From contig DATFMH010000016.1 in assembly GCA_035267045.1 (NCBI GenBank), positions 1 through 36,665 of the forward strand: a DNA stretch of 36,665 nt, given 5' to 3'. The notes under the pieces are model-generated. The model worked only from the letters and a program-made list of their open reading frames with translations. It searched no databases and had not been told where the DNA came from. Positions 25,592-35,500 of the stretch are shown here, piece after piece; the stretch's first letter is position 1, and every line of letters begins with the position of its first letter. This DNA comes from DATFMH01 sp035267045. Its GTDB lineage: Bacteria; Bacteroidota; Rhodothermia; Balneolales; DATFMH01. Made by a program: the position numbers and the translations under genes.

Positions 25592-26856
25592 CTCGTAAAA
25601 TTGCATTAACGATATTTATAATTCTCATTCTATTGCTTTCCGGGGCTAATGCCCAGCAGATCCTGATACCTATGGATGCCACGCAAACGAACCATTTAAA
25701 AGCCTATGGTATCATCTTTAATCATCTCAAGGACGGTCATACTGCTAAGTGGCTACTGAATTACAGGGGTGGGAGTTTTATGGCCGGTACTGACGATGAT
25801 ATCGAGAAAAAATGCAGGCTTCGCAATGTATCGTTCAAGGTACTTAGTAACAGCGCTGCCGATGACATTATCCGACAGGTGGAGAAGCCCAATGTGAATA
25901 TGGCAATTGTCCCCCTGGTGAAAGCTCCCAAGATAGCCGTATATACACCAAAGCAATCTCTCCCATGGGACGACGCTGTTACACTGGCGTTAACCTACGC
26001 GGAAGTTCCCTATACCAAGATTTGGGATCGGGGCGTATTAAAAGGTGATTTATCCAAATATGATTGGCTTCATTTGCATCACGAAGATTTCACAGGTCAA
26101 TATGGTAAATTTTGGGCAGCATATCGTAATCAACCCTGGTATATCAAGGAAGTGCATGATATGCAACAATTAGCCCATGAACTGGGATTCAAGAAGGTTT
26201 CAGAGGAGAAAAAAGCTGTAGCCCGAACCATCAAAAAATTTGTCGGTAACGGTGGCTACCTTTTTGCAATGTGTTCCGGAACCGATACCTTTGATATTGC
26301 ATTGGCGGCACAAAATGTAGATATCGTACCCACTCCATTTGACGGTGACCCACCCGATCCGAATGCCAACAGCAAACTTGATTTTTCCAAAACACTGGCA
26401 TTCACTAACTTCAAAGTGAATCTTGATCCGTACGAATACCGGCACTCTGATATTGATATCCCTAATGAACTGGGTAAGATCAATCAGTCTATCGACTATT
26501 TCACTCTTTTCCAATTTTCGGCCAAATGGGATCCCGTCCCGACCATGCTTACTCAGGATCATGTATCGAGTATCAAAGGTTTTTACGGGCAAACAACGGC
26601 TTTCAGGAAGAGTAAAATAAAGAGTAATGTCGTAATTCTTGCACAAACACCCGGACGTAATTCTGTGAAGTATTTACATGGCAATTATGGTAAAGGCACA
26701 TTCACATTTTATGGGGGACATGATCCGGAAGACTATACGCATCGCGTCGGCGATCCACCCACCGATTTGAGCCTGCATCCCAATAGCCCGGGCTATCGAT
26801 TAATTTTAAACAATATATTGTTTCCTGCCGCTAAGCCTAAAAAAAGAAAAGATTAA
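25588..26856 (+). CDS. exported GATase1/ThuA-fold-like protein (often labelled 'asparagine synthetase B')
   Basis: A 422-aa protein with a signal peptide (about 1-22, SGANAQQ). It resembles a conserved FCB family that databases often call asparagine synthetase B, but it has neither an N-terminal Cys nucleophile nor an ATP-pyrophosphatase domain, so that name is not supported. Its second half has a class I glutamine-amidotransferase-like pattern: the nucleophile elbow GGYLFAMCSGTD with Cys229, and a C-terminal GKGTFTFYGGHDPEDYTH with His378 and Glu381. The export signal speaks for a periplasmic role. The start codon overlaps the TPR gene's stop, suggesting coupled expression or a complex. The substrate is unknown. 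Confidence 0.78.
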   Translation: MTRKIALTIFIILILLLSGANAQQILIPMDATQTNHLKAYGIIFNHLKDGHTAKWLLNYRGGSFMAGTDDDIEKKCRLRNVSFKVLSNSAADDIIRQVEKPNVNMAIVPLVKAPKIAVYTPKQSLPWDDAVTLALTYAEVPYTKIWDRGVLKGDLSKYDWLHLHHEDFTGQYGKFWAAYRNQPWYIKEVHDMQQLAHELGFKKVSEEKKAVARTIKKFVGNGGYLFAMCSGTDTFDIALAAQNVDIVPTPFDGDPPDPNANSKLDFSKTLAFTNFKVNLDPYEYRHSDIDIPNELGKINQSIDYFTLFQFSAKWDPVPTMLTQDHVSSIKGFYGQTTAFRKSKIKSNVVILAQTPGRNSVKYLHGNYGKGTFTFYGGHDPEDYTHRVGDPPTDLSLHPNSPGYRLILNNILFPAAKPKKRKD

Positions 26857-26880
26857 TTATACCTACTTATAACGTTATCC

Positions 26881-27663
26881 ATGAATAAAAAAATAAAACC
26901 GACACGCTCATTCGATGATCTTGTGAAAATCATGACTATTTTGCGTAAAGAATGTCCATGGGATCGCAAACAGACACATGAATCCATAAAAGACCTGATG
27001 GTTGAAGAAGTGTACGAAGCTATCGATGCGATCGATCAACAGGATTTCGAGGAACTTCGAAAAGAACTGGGGGACTTATTACTTCATGTGGTGTTTCACA
27101 GTGAAATGGCTAATGAAACCCAACAATTTGATATCGAAGATGTAATCTACGGGATTCAGGAGAAATTGATACGACGCCATCCCCATGTTTTCGAAGATAT
27201 TGATGCGGATACGAGCGAGAAAGTGGCTCGTAACTGGGAGGCGATAAAGATGCGGGAAAAAGGCAGGGAATCGGTGCTTGGAGGCGTACCGCGCAATTTA
27301 CCAGCCTTACTCAGGGCTCAGAGAATGCAGGAAAAAGCGGCTGCCGTTGGTTTCGACTGGTCCGAATGGGAAGATGTTTGGGCTAAATTGGAAGAGGAAT
27401 TGCAGGAATTTCGTGAAGCAGTTCAAATAAGTGATAAAGAAGAAAGCAAAAAGGAGTTCGGAGACCTCCTCTTTTCACTGGTAAATGTTGGTCGTTTTTT
27501 TGATATCGAAGCAGAGGACTCCCTTCGCATGACTAATAATAAATTTCAGGATCGTTTTCAGTACATAGAGAAGAAACTGGCGGAGAAGAATCTTTCATTG
27601 AATGATGTTACCCTGAAAGAAATGGACGTTCTTTGGGAGGAAGCTAAAAAAACGGAAGCCTGA
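26881..27663 (+). CDS. mazG: MazG nucleoside triphosphate pyrophosphohydrolase
   Basis: A 260-aa, two-domain MazG. The N-terminal all-helical domain has CPWDRKQTHESIKDLMVEE with metal-binding Glu42, Glu43, Glu46 and then Glu62/Asp65 in KELGDLLLHV. A second, similar helical domain follows (WAKLEEELQEFREA ... KEFGDLLFSLVN). MazG hydrolyses (d)NTPs to monophosphates and pyrophosphate and, in E. coli, lowers ppGpp-linked toxicity. It starts 24 nt after the GATase-like gene on the same strand, so it is probably the last gene of the maf operon. A terminator follows. Confidence 0.93.
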   Translation: MNKKIKPTRSFDDLVKIMTILRKECPWDRKQTHESIKDLMVEEVYEAIDAIDQQDFEELRKELGDLLLHVVFHSEMANETQQFDIEDVIYGIQEKLIRRHPHVFEDIDADTSEKVARNWEAIKMREKGRESVLGGVPRNLPALLRAQRMQEKAAAVGFDWSEWEDVWAKLEEELQEFREAVQISDKEESKKEFGDLLFSLVNVGRFFDIEAEDSLRMTNNKFQDRFQYIEKKLAEKNLSLNDVTLKEMDVLWEEAKKTEA

Positions 27664-27687
27664 CTTCCATTTTCCACTATAGGTAAT

Positions 27688-27726
27688 AAAAAAGGGAAAC
27701 CGGTATCCTATCCGTTTTCCCTTTTA
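27688..27726. terminator. bidirectional terminator between mazG and the lipoprotein gene
   Basis: AAGGGAAACCGG (27692-27703) pairs with CCGTTTTCCCTT (27712-27723), with one mismatch, around an 8-nt loop. A and T runs on the two sides give T-tracts on both strands. It fits the convergent genes ending at 27663 and 27741. Confidence 0.8.
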
Positions 27727-27740
27727 TTATTGAATATGTT

Positions 27741-29156
27741 TTAATTGGAAGTTCCGGAAAACTTGACTTTTGCACTACCATTTGGCCCATTCGATTCAAT
27801 AGTAATAATTACCGGTACCGAAACTACTGAATCAGGTTGCGAATCGTTTATTGAGAATGAAAATTTTGTAAGTTCATTGATATTGCTAAAGTCAGGTGCC
27901 ACATCTGTTATCGCAGGCCCAATATCACCTGTCGTCTTTATATTTTGCCCTTCAACTTTAACCTTGACGGAAGTTCCTTTGGCCATAGGAAAGCCTTTAT
28001 TATCCATCACAGTATAATTAAATACCTGGCCGCCGCCATTCGGAATATTAAATGAAGTTGGTGAAACCGTTATGATAGGCCCTTCGGAAAAAATAACCTT
28101 TACCGTATCGGAAACGGTGTTAAAATTCTCATCAGCTGTAGCTGCAATAATACTGGCAATACCATTCGGCGGATAAGGATTTCCATCCGTTAGATTGACA
28201 CTAGCCGAACCATCTGTTCCTGTTGTTGCAGATCCTTCTATATACCCGCCATTAGTAGTGAAATAAACCGATACGCCCTGAGTTACCACATTACCATATT
28301 TATCGCCTGCATAACTGGTAAATTGATATGTTTTACCAACATCAGGAAATGGGATATTATATTGTTTGGCAGCCAGCGTAAAATGTGCTTGATCGGGTAA
28401 TCCGGAATCGATACTTATTGGTACCGGTTTAGATCGTATGATTTTCCCATTTACAGTTGCCTGAGCAACAACCTGTACAACGCCCGCTTTTGTCCCGCTT
28501 GTAAGAGTGGTTACAGCCTCACCATTTTCATTTGTCCTGGCCTGTAGCGGATTCAATGTTTCACCTCCACCCGGAGCCGAACCGAACTTGAAATTGATCG
28601 TAGCGGTATGATTGAGATCCACTGGAATTCCGGATGAATCCTGAACTACGAAATCAAGTTCAGAACTTTCATTCCCCCCTGATTCTTTCACTACAATTGT
28701 ATTATTTGATACTGATGAGAGCACGATTGAAGCCGCATAACCTGAGGTTCTGTTACTATTGGTAGTACCGCCACTGCCTGTCGTCGATGTACTATCTTGT
28801 GTTTGTAACATTAAATCCGGGAGATTAACATTTCTACCCGGCACGGCTAAAACTGTTGTTGTATAGACATAGTATCCTTCTTTTTGTGCTTCAATCTTAT
28901 AAGATACCGTTGAATCAATTTTGAGTTTCAACGTAAAAGCACCGGTACTATCCGTAACCTCATCTATCTCTGGTGGTGGAGATACTGTTCTTACTACGGC
29001 ATTATCAACAGGTTGACCACTGGTTTTGTCAATTACATGACCAGTAACGGTGATCGTTTGGCCTCCGCTTTTCGACAACAAACCTTTACAACCAAATGAA
29101 AAAAGTAAGAGTGCAATGCAAGAAAAGCCTATCCCTCTCATCACATAAGATTTCAT
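27741..29156 (-). CDS. lipoprotein with CarboxypepD-regulatory and Big/Ig-like domains
   Basis: A 471-aa predicted lipoprotein. The signal peptide ends in LLFSFGC, with Cys23 as lipidation site. Residues about 35-112 form a carboxypeptidase-regulatory/CnaB-like beta-sandwich (TVTGHVIDKTSGQPVDNAVV ... DSTGAFTLKL). A Ser/Thr/Gly linker (120-138) leads into two or three Big_1-like (invasin/intimin-type) Ig folds (about 140-250, 255-360, 365-470). These contain typical DSSGIPVDL, DKYGNVVTQGVSVYFTTNGG and TGTDGSASVNLTDG patterns. It is likely outer-membrane or surface exposed, with a structural or adhesive role. No enzymatic domain is seen. It is monocistronic. Confidence 0.8.
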   Translation of the reverse strand: MKSYVMRGIGFSCIALLLFSFGCKGLLSKSGGQTITVTGHVIDKTSGQPVDNAVVRTVSPPPEIDEVTDSTGAFTLKLKIDSTVSYKIEAQKEGYYVYTTTVLAVPGRNVNLPDLMLQTQDSTSTTGSGGTTNSNRTSGYAASIVLSSVSNNTIVVKESGGNESSELDFVVQDSSGIPVDLNHTATINFKFGSAPGGGETLNPLQARTNENGEAVTTLTSGTKAGVVQVVAQATVNGKIIRSKPVPISIDSGLPDQAHFTLAAKQYNIPFPDVGKTYQFTSYAGDKYGNVVTQGVSVYFTTNGGYIEGSATTGTDGSASVNLTDGNPYPPNGIASIIAATADENFNTVSDTVKVIFSEGPIITVSPTSFNIPNGGGQVFNYTVMDNKGFPMAKGTSVKVKVEGQNIKTTGDIGPAITDVAPDFSNINELTKFSFSINDSQPDSVVSVPVIITIESNGPNGSAKVKFSGTSN

Positions 29157-29464
29157 GACAACGCCTTTAAATAAATGATAATTTTAATCGAATTATAACT
29201 TTATGGATAATGAACAGGCAGGCTTTTAAAGTCAAGGTGAGTGTTTGAAATTCGTATAAGTAAATTCAACGATCACTTATTCATAGAACGATTCTTTTCC
29301 TATTTACAAAAAATATTTATCACGATAATTCCCGGTAAAACGTCTTCTTTCCCTTAAATATAGAAACAGTTTACTGAATTTTTCCAATCCTCGTATTATA
29401 TTCCCAACGAAATTATTTAAATCATTAGTTATGTAAGTATAAAAAATTTAAAACGGAGCAAAGA
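29157..29464. other. 308-nt intergenic region before citrate synthase
   Basis: A gap between divergent genes (lipoprotein minus, citrate synthase plus). It is AT-rich with no ORF of interest. GGAG at 29455-29458 is the ribosome binding site for the citrate synthase ATG at 29465. I see no convincing promoter hexamers, riboswitch or repeat. Confidence 0.6.
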
Positions 29465-30625
29465 ATGTCTAATGTATCTAACGCTACTATTGACTTAAGC
29501 CAATATCCCTATATCAATAAGGGTCTTGAGGGTATAATGGCTTTTACCACAGGCAAGAGTTCAATCGACGGTCAAAAGGGAGAATTAATCTACGCAGGAT
29601 ATAATATTAACGAATTGGCTGAGAATGCGACTTTCGAGGAAGTATGCTTTCTTTTATGGAATGAGCGATTACCTAAATCAGGGGAATTAACCAATTTGAA
29701 AGAAGAATTGGCCGCTCATCGCAAATTGGCACCGGAAGTGCTTAAATATATTTCTTCCACACCAACCGATGCCGAACCCATGGCTGTATTGCGGACAGCT
29801 GTCTCCATGCTTTCCAATTTCGATATGGATAAAAGCGGTAATTCACTGGAGACTAATAAGAGCAAGGCGATTCGGCTTACAGCCAAAATACCGACTATCA
29901 TTGCCGCCTTCGACCGGCACAGAAATGGTAAAAATATTCTTGAGCCACTTTCCGATAAAAGTACGGCTTACAATTTTCTGTATATGCTAAACGGTGAACA
30001 TCCCGGCGAAAACGCGGAAAAAGTCATGGATTTATGCCTGATTCTGCATGCTGAACACGGAATGAATGCTTCCACTTTCACAACCCGTGTTGTTTGTTCC
30101 ACTTTATCAGATATGTATTCCGCTATCACAGCAGCTATTGGATCGCTTAAAGGACCTTTGCATGGTGGTGCCAATACAGCTGTCATGAATATGCTTCTGG
30201 AAATGGACAAAAACACAGACGTCCGGGAATTTATTCTTGGAAAACTGGCCCGAAAAGAGAAAATTATGGGTTTTGGACACCGGGTCTATAAAACATTCGA
30301 TCCCCGGGCCCGCCTGTTACGCAAAATGGCCAAAGACCTGGCTGAAGAAGTTGATATGCTCTATTTATATGAATGGTCTGAAACTATACTGGAGACCATG
30401 AAAAGTGAAAAAAATATTGATCCGAATGTCGATTTCTTCTCGGCTACCGTATACTATTCAGCTGGTATTAAACCCGACTTATACACCTGTATTTTTGCTA
30501 TGAGCCGTGTTTCAGGCTGGACCGCTCATTTCCTCGAACAACTCGAAAACAATCGTTTGATTCGACCCAGAGCTCTGTATACGGGTGAAAAGAACCTGCC
30601 ATGGGAACCGGTAGAAGATCGCTAA
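29465..30625 (+). CDS. gltA: citrate synthase
   Basis: A 386-aa citrate synthase of the shorter form seen in many Gram-positive and archaeal species. It condenses oxaloacetate and acetyl-CoA to citrate at the entry of the TCA cycle. The catalytic residues are present: His233 (GPLHGGANTAVM), His272 (MGFGHRVYKTFDPRA) and Asp323 (NVDFFSATVYYSAG). The N-terminal KGLEGIMAFTTGKSSIDGQKGELIYAGYNI is typical. A GGAG site lies 6 nt before the ATG, and a strong terminator follows, so it is monocistronic. A methylcitrate synthase activity cannot be excluded from sequence, but no prp genes are nearby. Confidence 0.94.
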   Translation: MSNVSNATIDLSQYPYINKGLEGIMAFTTGKSSIDGQKGELIYAGYNINELAENATFEEVCFLLWNERLPKSGELTNLKEELAAHRKLAPEVLKYISSTPTDAEPMAVLRTAVSMLSNFDMDKSGNSLETNKSKAIRLTAKIPTIIAAFDRHRNGKNILEPLSDKSTAYNFLYMLNGEHPGENAEKVMDLCLILHAEHGMNASTFTTRVVCSTLSDMYSAITAAIGSLKGPLHGGANTAVMNMLLEMDKNTDVREFILGKLARKEKIMGFGHRVYKTFDPRARLLRKMAKDLAEEVDMLYLYEWSETILETMKSEKNIDPNVDFFSATVYYSAGIKPDLYTCIFAMSRVSGWTAHFLEQLENNRLIRPRALYTGEKNLPWEPVEDR

Positions 30626-30650
30626 TTAGTCAAGTTTATATTTATTTTGA

Positions 30651-30685
30651 AAGAGCTCATATATAAGAATATGAGCTCTTTTATT
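30651..30685 (+). terminator. Rho-independent terminator after citrate synthase
   Basis: A 12-bp perfect stem, AAGAGCTCATAT (30651-30662) with ATATGAGCTCTT (30669-30680), closes a 6-nt loop and is followed by TTATT. It sits 25 nt after the stop and ends about 30 nt before the next ATG. Confidence 0.87.
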
Positions 30686-30713
30686 GTTATCATGCTTTAA
30701 GAAAGTTTGTGAC

Positions 30714-32162
30714 ATGACAGATATCTATAACCATCAATCAGATCTTCTAACCCGATTACTGCGGAAAGCATCCGGAACTGAAATCGGAGATAAGTACGTC
30801 TTTGGTAAAATTAATAACTATGAAGAATTTCGTAGCCGTGTACCTCATCACACCTATTCGAATCTGCAAGATTCTATTGAACGAATTAAAAATGGAGAGA
30901 CAGATATACTTTGGCCCGGTAAAATAAGTAATTTTGCAGTTTCATCGGGAACAACGGGTAAAGGGAAACATTTACCGCTCAGCACAGAACGTCTGTTATC
31001 CGACCGTCGATTTATGCGGAGAATCGTATTTACCTATCTCCGGGAAAACCCGTCAATATCATTATTAGGCCCGCAGTTGAGTTTGCCGGGGAGCATCGAA
31101 TCAGATCTTTCACGAAACATACACTTAGGCGAAATCAGTGGTTTCCTGGCTCGGATGATCCCCTTTTATTTGAAGCCCCTACAAATTCTCCATCCTTCAG
31201 AAATGGGAGCCTTCAACTGGGAACAGAAATTCAATCGTGGGCTGCAAGCCGCATTAAAAAAAGATTTACGAGTTATAAATGCGGTACCCTCCTGGACGCT
31301 TATCCTTTTTCAAAAAGCTTTGGAAATAACCCGAAAGAAGAATATTTCCGAAATATGGCCTAATTTAAAACTAATAACCGGCGGCGGCGTCTCCTTACAA
31401 AGTTACCGGGATGCTCTTGAACAATTATGCGGGCCGCTTAAACCGGATTTCATGGAATTTTATGGCGCTTCTGAGGGATATTTTGCTTTTAGCGGGCCGA
31501 AAAAATCGGGTGAACTTGAACTTGTACTCGATAACGGAATCTTTTATGAATGGATTCCTTATTCATCAGATCACTACCCATCAAAAGACCCCGTATCACT
31601 TCCAACCTGGGAAGTTGAAACCGGAACTCCATATGTCATAACTATCACTAATAATTCCGGGCTTTGGCGTTATCCTATGAATGATATTATTAAGTTCACA
31701 AACCTTCAACCACCCACTATAAGGGTTCTTGGACGTGTCAGCGATATGTTGGACCACTATGGCGAAGCTCTTCATTATCATGAGGCTGTGGAAGCACTGG
31801 ATACTGCCCTCACCAAAACCGGGGGAGAGTATCATCGTTTTTACCTGGCTTCTGTTATGGATGATGCATACAGCAAACCACATCATCTTTGGTTTGTCAA
31901 TTGGAAAACAAAGCCGGGAACACAAAATAACTTAGGGACTATAATTGATCAAAATATTTGCATGATAAATCGCCACTATGCTATTCGAAGAGAAAGCGGA
32001 GCCATTGGTGAACCTGAAATACTTTCTGTTACTGATAAAATTTTAAGAACCTGGATAGACCATCAATCTGCTTTTGCCGCACAGACAAAAATACCCCATA
32101 TCCTGCATGATTCTGAGTTAGCCGGTCAATTGTATAATCTCATGGACAAAACCACATATTAA
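30714..32162 (+). CDS. GH3-type acyl-acid-amido synthetase homologue (GH3 auxin-responsive promoter family)
   Basis: A 482-aa protein from ATG 30714. The open frame extends to a TTG at 30684, but that start would lie inside the terminator region. It has the ANL-superfamily ATP-binding loop at about 76-90 (VSSGTTGKGKHLPLS; Ser77-Gly-type motif), then FMEFYGASEGYFAF and RVSDMLDHYGEALHYHE, as in GH3 enzymes. Plant GH3 proteins join amino acids to acyl acids such as jasmonate and indole-acetate through an acyl-adenylate. Bacterial homologues are common in Bacteroidota relatives, but their substrates are mostly unknown. It lies 89 nt after citrate synthase, behind a terminator, so it is probably a separate transcript. 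Confidence 0.88.
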   Translation: MTDIYNHQSDLLTRLLRKASGTEIGDKYVFGKINNYEEFRSRVPHHTYSNLQDSIERIKNGETDILWPGKISNFAVSSGTTGKGKHLPLSTERLLSDRRFMRRIVFTYLRENPSISLLGPQLSLPGSIESDLSRNIHLGEISGFLARMIPFYLKPLQILHPSEMGAFNWEQKFNRGLQAALKKDLRVINAVPSWTLILFQKALEITRKKNISEIWPNLKLITGGGVSLQSYRDALEQLCGPLKPDFMEFYGASEGYFAFSGPKKSGELELVLDNGIFYEWIPYSSDHYPSKDPVSLPTWEVETGTPYVITITNNSGLWRYPMNDIIKFTNLQPPTIRVLGRVSDMLDHYGEALHYHEAVEALDTALTKTGGEYHRFYLASVMDDAYSKPHHLWFVNWKTKPGTQNNLGTIIDQNICMINRHYAIRRESGAIGEPEILSVTDKILRTWIDHQSAFAAQTKIPHILHDSELAGQLYNLMDKTTY

Positions 32163-32552
32163 GACTGTGCTTTTACACCTTTTTTTATATTAGTAATATA
32201 ACTGTATATACAATTTCCTAACCTTACCCCTGTTAGGTAAAATCATGTTGTTATTTGTCTAATTCTTTAATTTCTTTAACCATAGTTTCGTAATTAATAC
32301 CCGCAGTATTTATCATGGTGTAATTACGATAAATCATTGCTATAACATTCATTAAGACATTTAATTACATTATAAAATTGTTACAACTAAATAATAATCA
32401 CATAAATATATAGGTATATAGCTTTAGCTTTTAAGAGTCATTATTAGAAAGTAAGAGAGACGGCTTGCGGGAATATTAACACCTTCCTGGCTTTTTATGT
32501 CATGATATACCTATACCATAATTATCCCTTAACCAAATATATGAGGATCTCT
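32163..32552. other. 390-nt intergenic region upstream of the SusCD pair
   Basis: AT-rich DNA with no supportable gene. A T run follows the GH3 homologue's stop, and a weak 6-bp hairpin (CCTAAC / GTTAGG, 32217-32237) follows. A 9-bp perfect inverted repeat (32288-32329) lies 230 nt before the SusC start. AGGA at 32544-32547 serves the SusC start. No sigma/anti-sigma or TetR-like gene is present. Confidence 0.6.
32288..32329. repeat. 9-bp inverted repeat upstream of SusC
   Basis: TCGTAATTA (32288-32296) and its exact reverse complement TAATTACGA (32321-32329) flank a 24-nt spacer. The spacer itself contains ATAC...GTAT, allowing a nested stem. It could be a regulator-binding site or a structured leader element. 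It may also be chance in AT-rich DNA. Confidence 0.4.
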
Positions 32553-35500
32553 ATGTTTAGAAAGTTACTCTATGTGACTTTAATATCCTTATTGGTACCA
32601 TTAAGTGCTGTATTAGCACAAAGTGGTAGCATATCAGGAAAAGTCACTGACGGAAAAACAGGCGAGGTATTACCCGGCGCCAATGTATTTATATCGCAGA
32701 TACAGAAAGGTGCCTCTACTAATCCGGATGGTAAATACGTTATTAAAAATATACCGGCCGGAACATATACTTTGACAGCCAGTTATATCGGATATCAAAA
32801 GTATATAACAACGGTAGATATTGGGACGAAGGAAGTCGTTTTAAATATTAAACTTCAGCCCGATATGCTTGGACTTGAAGAAGTTGTTGTTACAGCCTTT
32901 GGAATTAAACGCAAGGAAAGAAGTCTGGGATACTCTGTTCAGAATGTAAAAGGTGCTGATGTAGACCGATCCAAAGAATCGAATGTCGTCAATGCGTTAG
33001 AAGGTAAAGTAGCCGGTGTTGAAATCAACAGTTCCAGTGGTCAACCCGGTGCCTCATCACGGATCGTCATCCGTGGAAATTCGTCAATGTTGGGCAATAA
33101 CCAACCTTTGTTTGTTGTTGACGGGATTCCGATAAGCAACGCTGAAGATGCCAACCAGGCCGGCGATGCCTTATTTGTAGGTAGTGCATCCAACCGCGGG
33201 CTCGACCTCGATCCCAATACCATTGCCAGCATTTCCGTTTTGAAAGGTGCAAGTGCTACTGCTTTGTACGGATCACGCGCTTCAAATGGTGTGATTCTCA
33301 TTACAACAAAGGGAGCTGAAAATGCGAAACAACAGCAAACTAAGATAACGCTGAACTCACGTGTCGGTTGGGATAATGCCATTATAGATGGTTACCAGAC
33401 CACATATCTGCAAGGCCAAAACGGATATTACCAAAATGGTATGACCGGTGCCGATGCCTATGTACAACCGGGAGCCGTATCCGTAGGCGGTGCACCCATA
33501 ACGGTATCTCAAACAACATTAAGCTGGGGGCCCAATAAAAACAATGTCGATCCACAGGTATTACAAGACCTTGGTGTATCCCAAATCAAAACCTATGATC
33601 CCAGGAAACAATTTTATAAAACGGGAGTTGTCACAGACAATAATTTTGGTATCTCGGGAGGTACAAATGCCGGAAATTATTATCTGTCGATGACAAACCT
33701 TAATCAAAATGGTATTGTACCGGGGACGCAATTAAACAGAAGAAGTTTTTTGGCTAAATTTAACAGTCAATTGACCAAGAAACTGAATGTTGAAACTTCA
33801 GCTACCTATACCAGGACAAAAAATAACTGGATGGCGGAAGGTAATGGCAACCGTGCATACACATATAGTTTGAATGCCGCACCGATATCTTTCAATATGG
33901 CAAACTATGAGAATGCCGATGGTTCTCAAAATATGTATACCTCGGCGTTCAACAATCCGTATTGGCTTGTAAACAACAATGGTTATGACAGTAAAGTGGA
34001 TCGTATTATTGGCAATACGAAAGCACAGTACGAAATCACTCCCTGGATGAATTTATCCGAACGGCTTGGTATTGATACATACAGTGATACACGTAAAGGC
34101 GAAACCAATATCGGTACAAGAAGCTATCCCGACGGTTCCATGTACGATCAAAAACTAAATCGTACAGAGATAAACTCGGATCTCGTTTTGCAAATCAATA
34201 AGGATTTTACAAAAGATATCAGTTTCTCTGCTTTAGTTGGTAATAATATCAATACCCGGTCATATGGCAGTCAGGTTCAGGTAGGTAATGGTCTGAACAT
34301 TCCGAATTTCTTCAATATTTCAAATGCCAGCTCTGTTACGGCCTCTGAATATGCATCGGATGTTCGCCTTGTAAGTGTCTACTCTCAGGTAACATTAGGA
34401 TATAAAGATTACACATACCTGACATTAACGGCACGTAACGACTGGAGTTCTACCCTGCCCAAAAAGAATAACTCCTATTTCTATCCATCAGCAAGTTTGG
34501 GATTCGTTTTTACGGATGCATTGGGTATTAAAGACAATCCGATCCTGAGTTTCGGTAAACTGCGGTTATCCGTTGCCCAAATCGGTAACGACGCACCGGT
34601 ATATTCACTCACTACCAATTATATACAGGCCAATCCCGGTGATGGTGTACGCGGTAACATTTCCTATCCTTACGAAGGTGTCAATGGTTATCTGCTTTCT
34701 AATGTTCTGGGTAATCCAACATTGAAACCCGAAATCACAACATCATATGAAGGGGGCCTCGATTTACGATTCTTCAAAGGACGTGCACGTATCGATGCCT
34801 CTTACTATAACAGGACAACCAAGAACCAAATCTTCCAGGTTCCGGTATCACCTGCTACAGGTTATGTAAATAAACTCGCTAATGCTGGAGAAATACGAAA
34901 TTCCGGTATCGAGTTGAGTCTGTCGGGTACTCCTGTTCAAACCCGTGGTTTCAGCTGGGACGTAGTTGCCAACTTCTCCAAAAATACCACCGATGTTTTG
35001 AGCCTGGCAGATGGTGTTGAAAGCATCTACCTCGCCGGTTTCACGAGTCCACAGATTCGCATCATGCCCGGTAAAAATGGTTATGGCATTATTTGGGGCA
35101 GCCGTTACCAACGAAATGATCAGGGTCAATTATTGATTGACGACAGCGGATATCCGATACTTGCTGCTGACCTGGGACCGATTGGGAATGTACAACCAGA
35201 CTGGCTGGCAAATTTCAGGACAACATTTTCCTATAAAAACTTTACCCTTTCCGGCTTGATCAATGTCCGCCAGGGTGGAAAAATTCTGAATATGGATAAA
35301 TACTATACCATTTATTATGGTACAGCCGCTGAAACCGCTAACCGTGGTACCGAATATGTATGGCCGGGCGTCAATGAAAACACCGGAGAAGCCAATACAA
35401 CAGCCATTACAAGAGACGAACTCTATTACAGAGGTTTCTATACCAATTCATTTGAGAATCTTGTCGAAGACGGTGGTTTTGTAAAATTAAAAGAACTTAG

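Noticed and set aside
26200..26646. 148-aa minus-strand ORF inside the GATase-like gene
   Set aside because: It is antisense to a conserved coding region and has no recognisable motifs.
32217..32237. CCTAAC/GTTAGG hairpin after the GH3 homologue
   Set aside because: The stem is short and not followed by a T run. The T run lies before it, so it does not fit a terminator for either strand.
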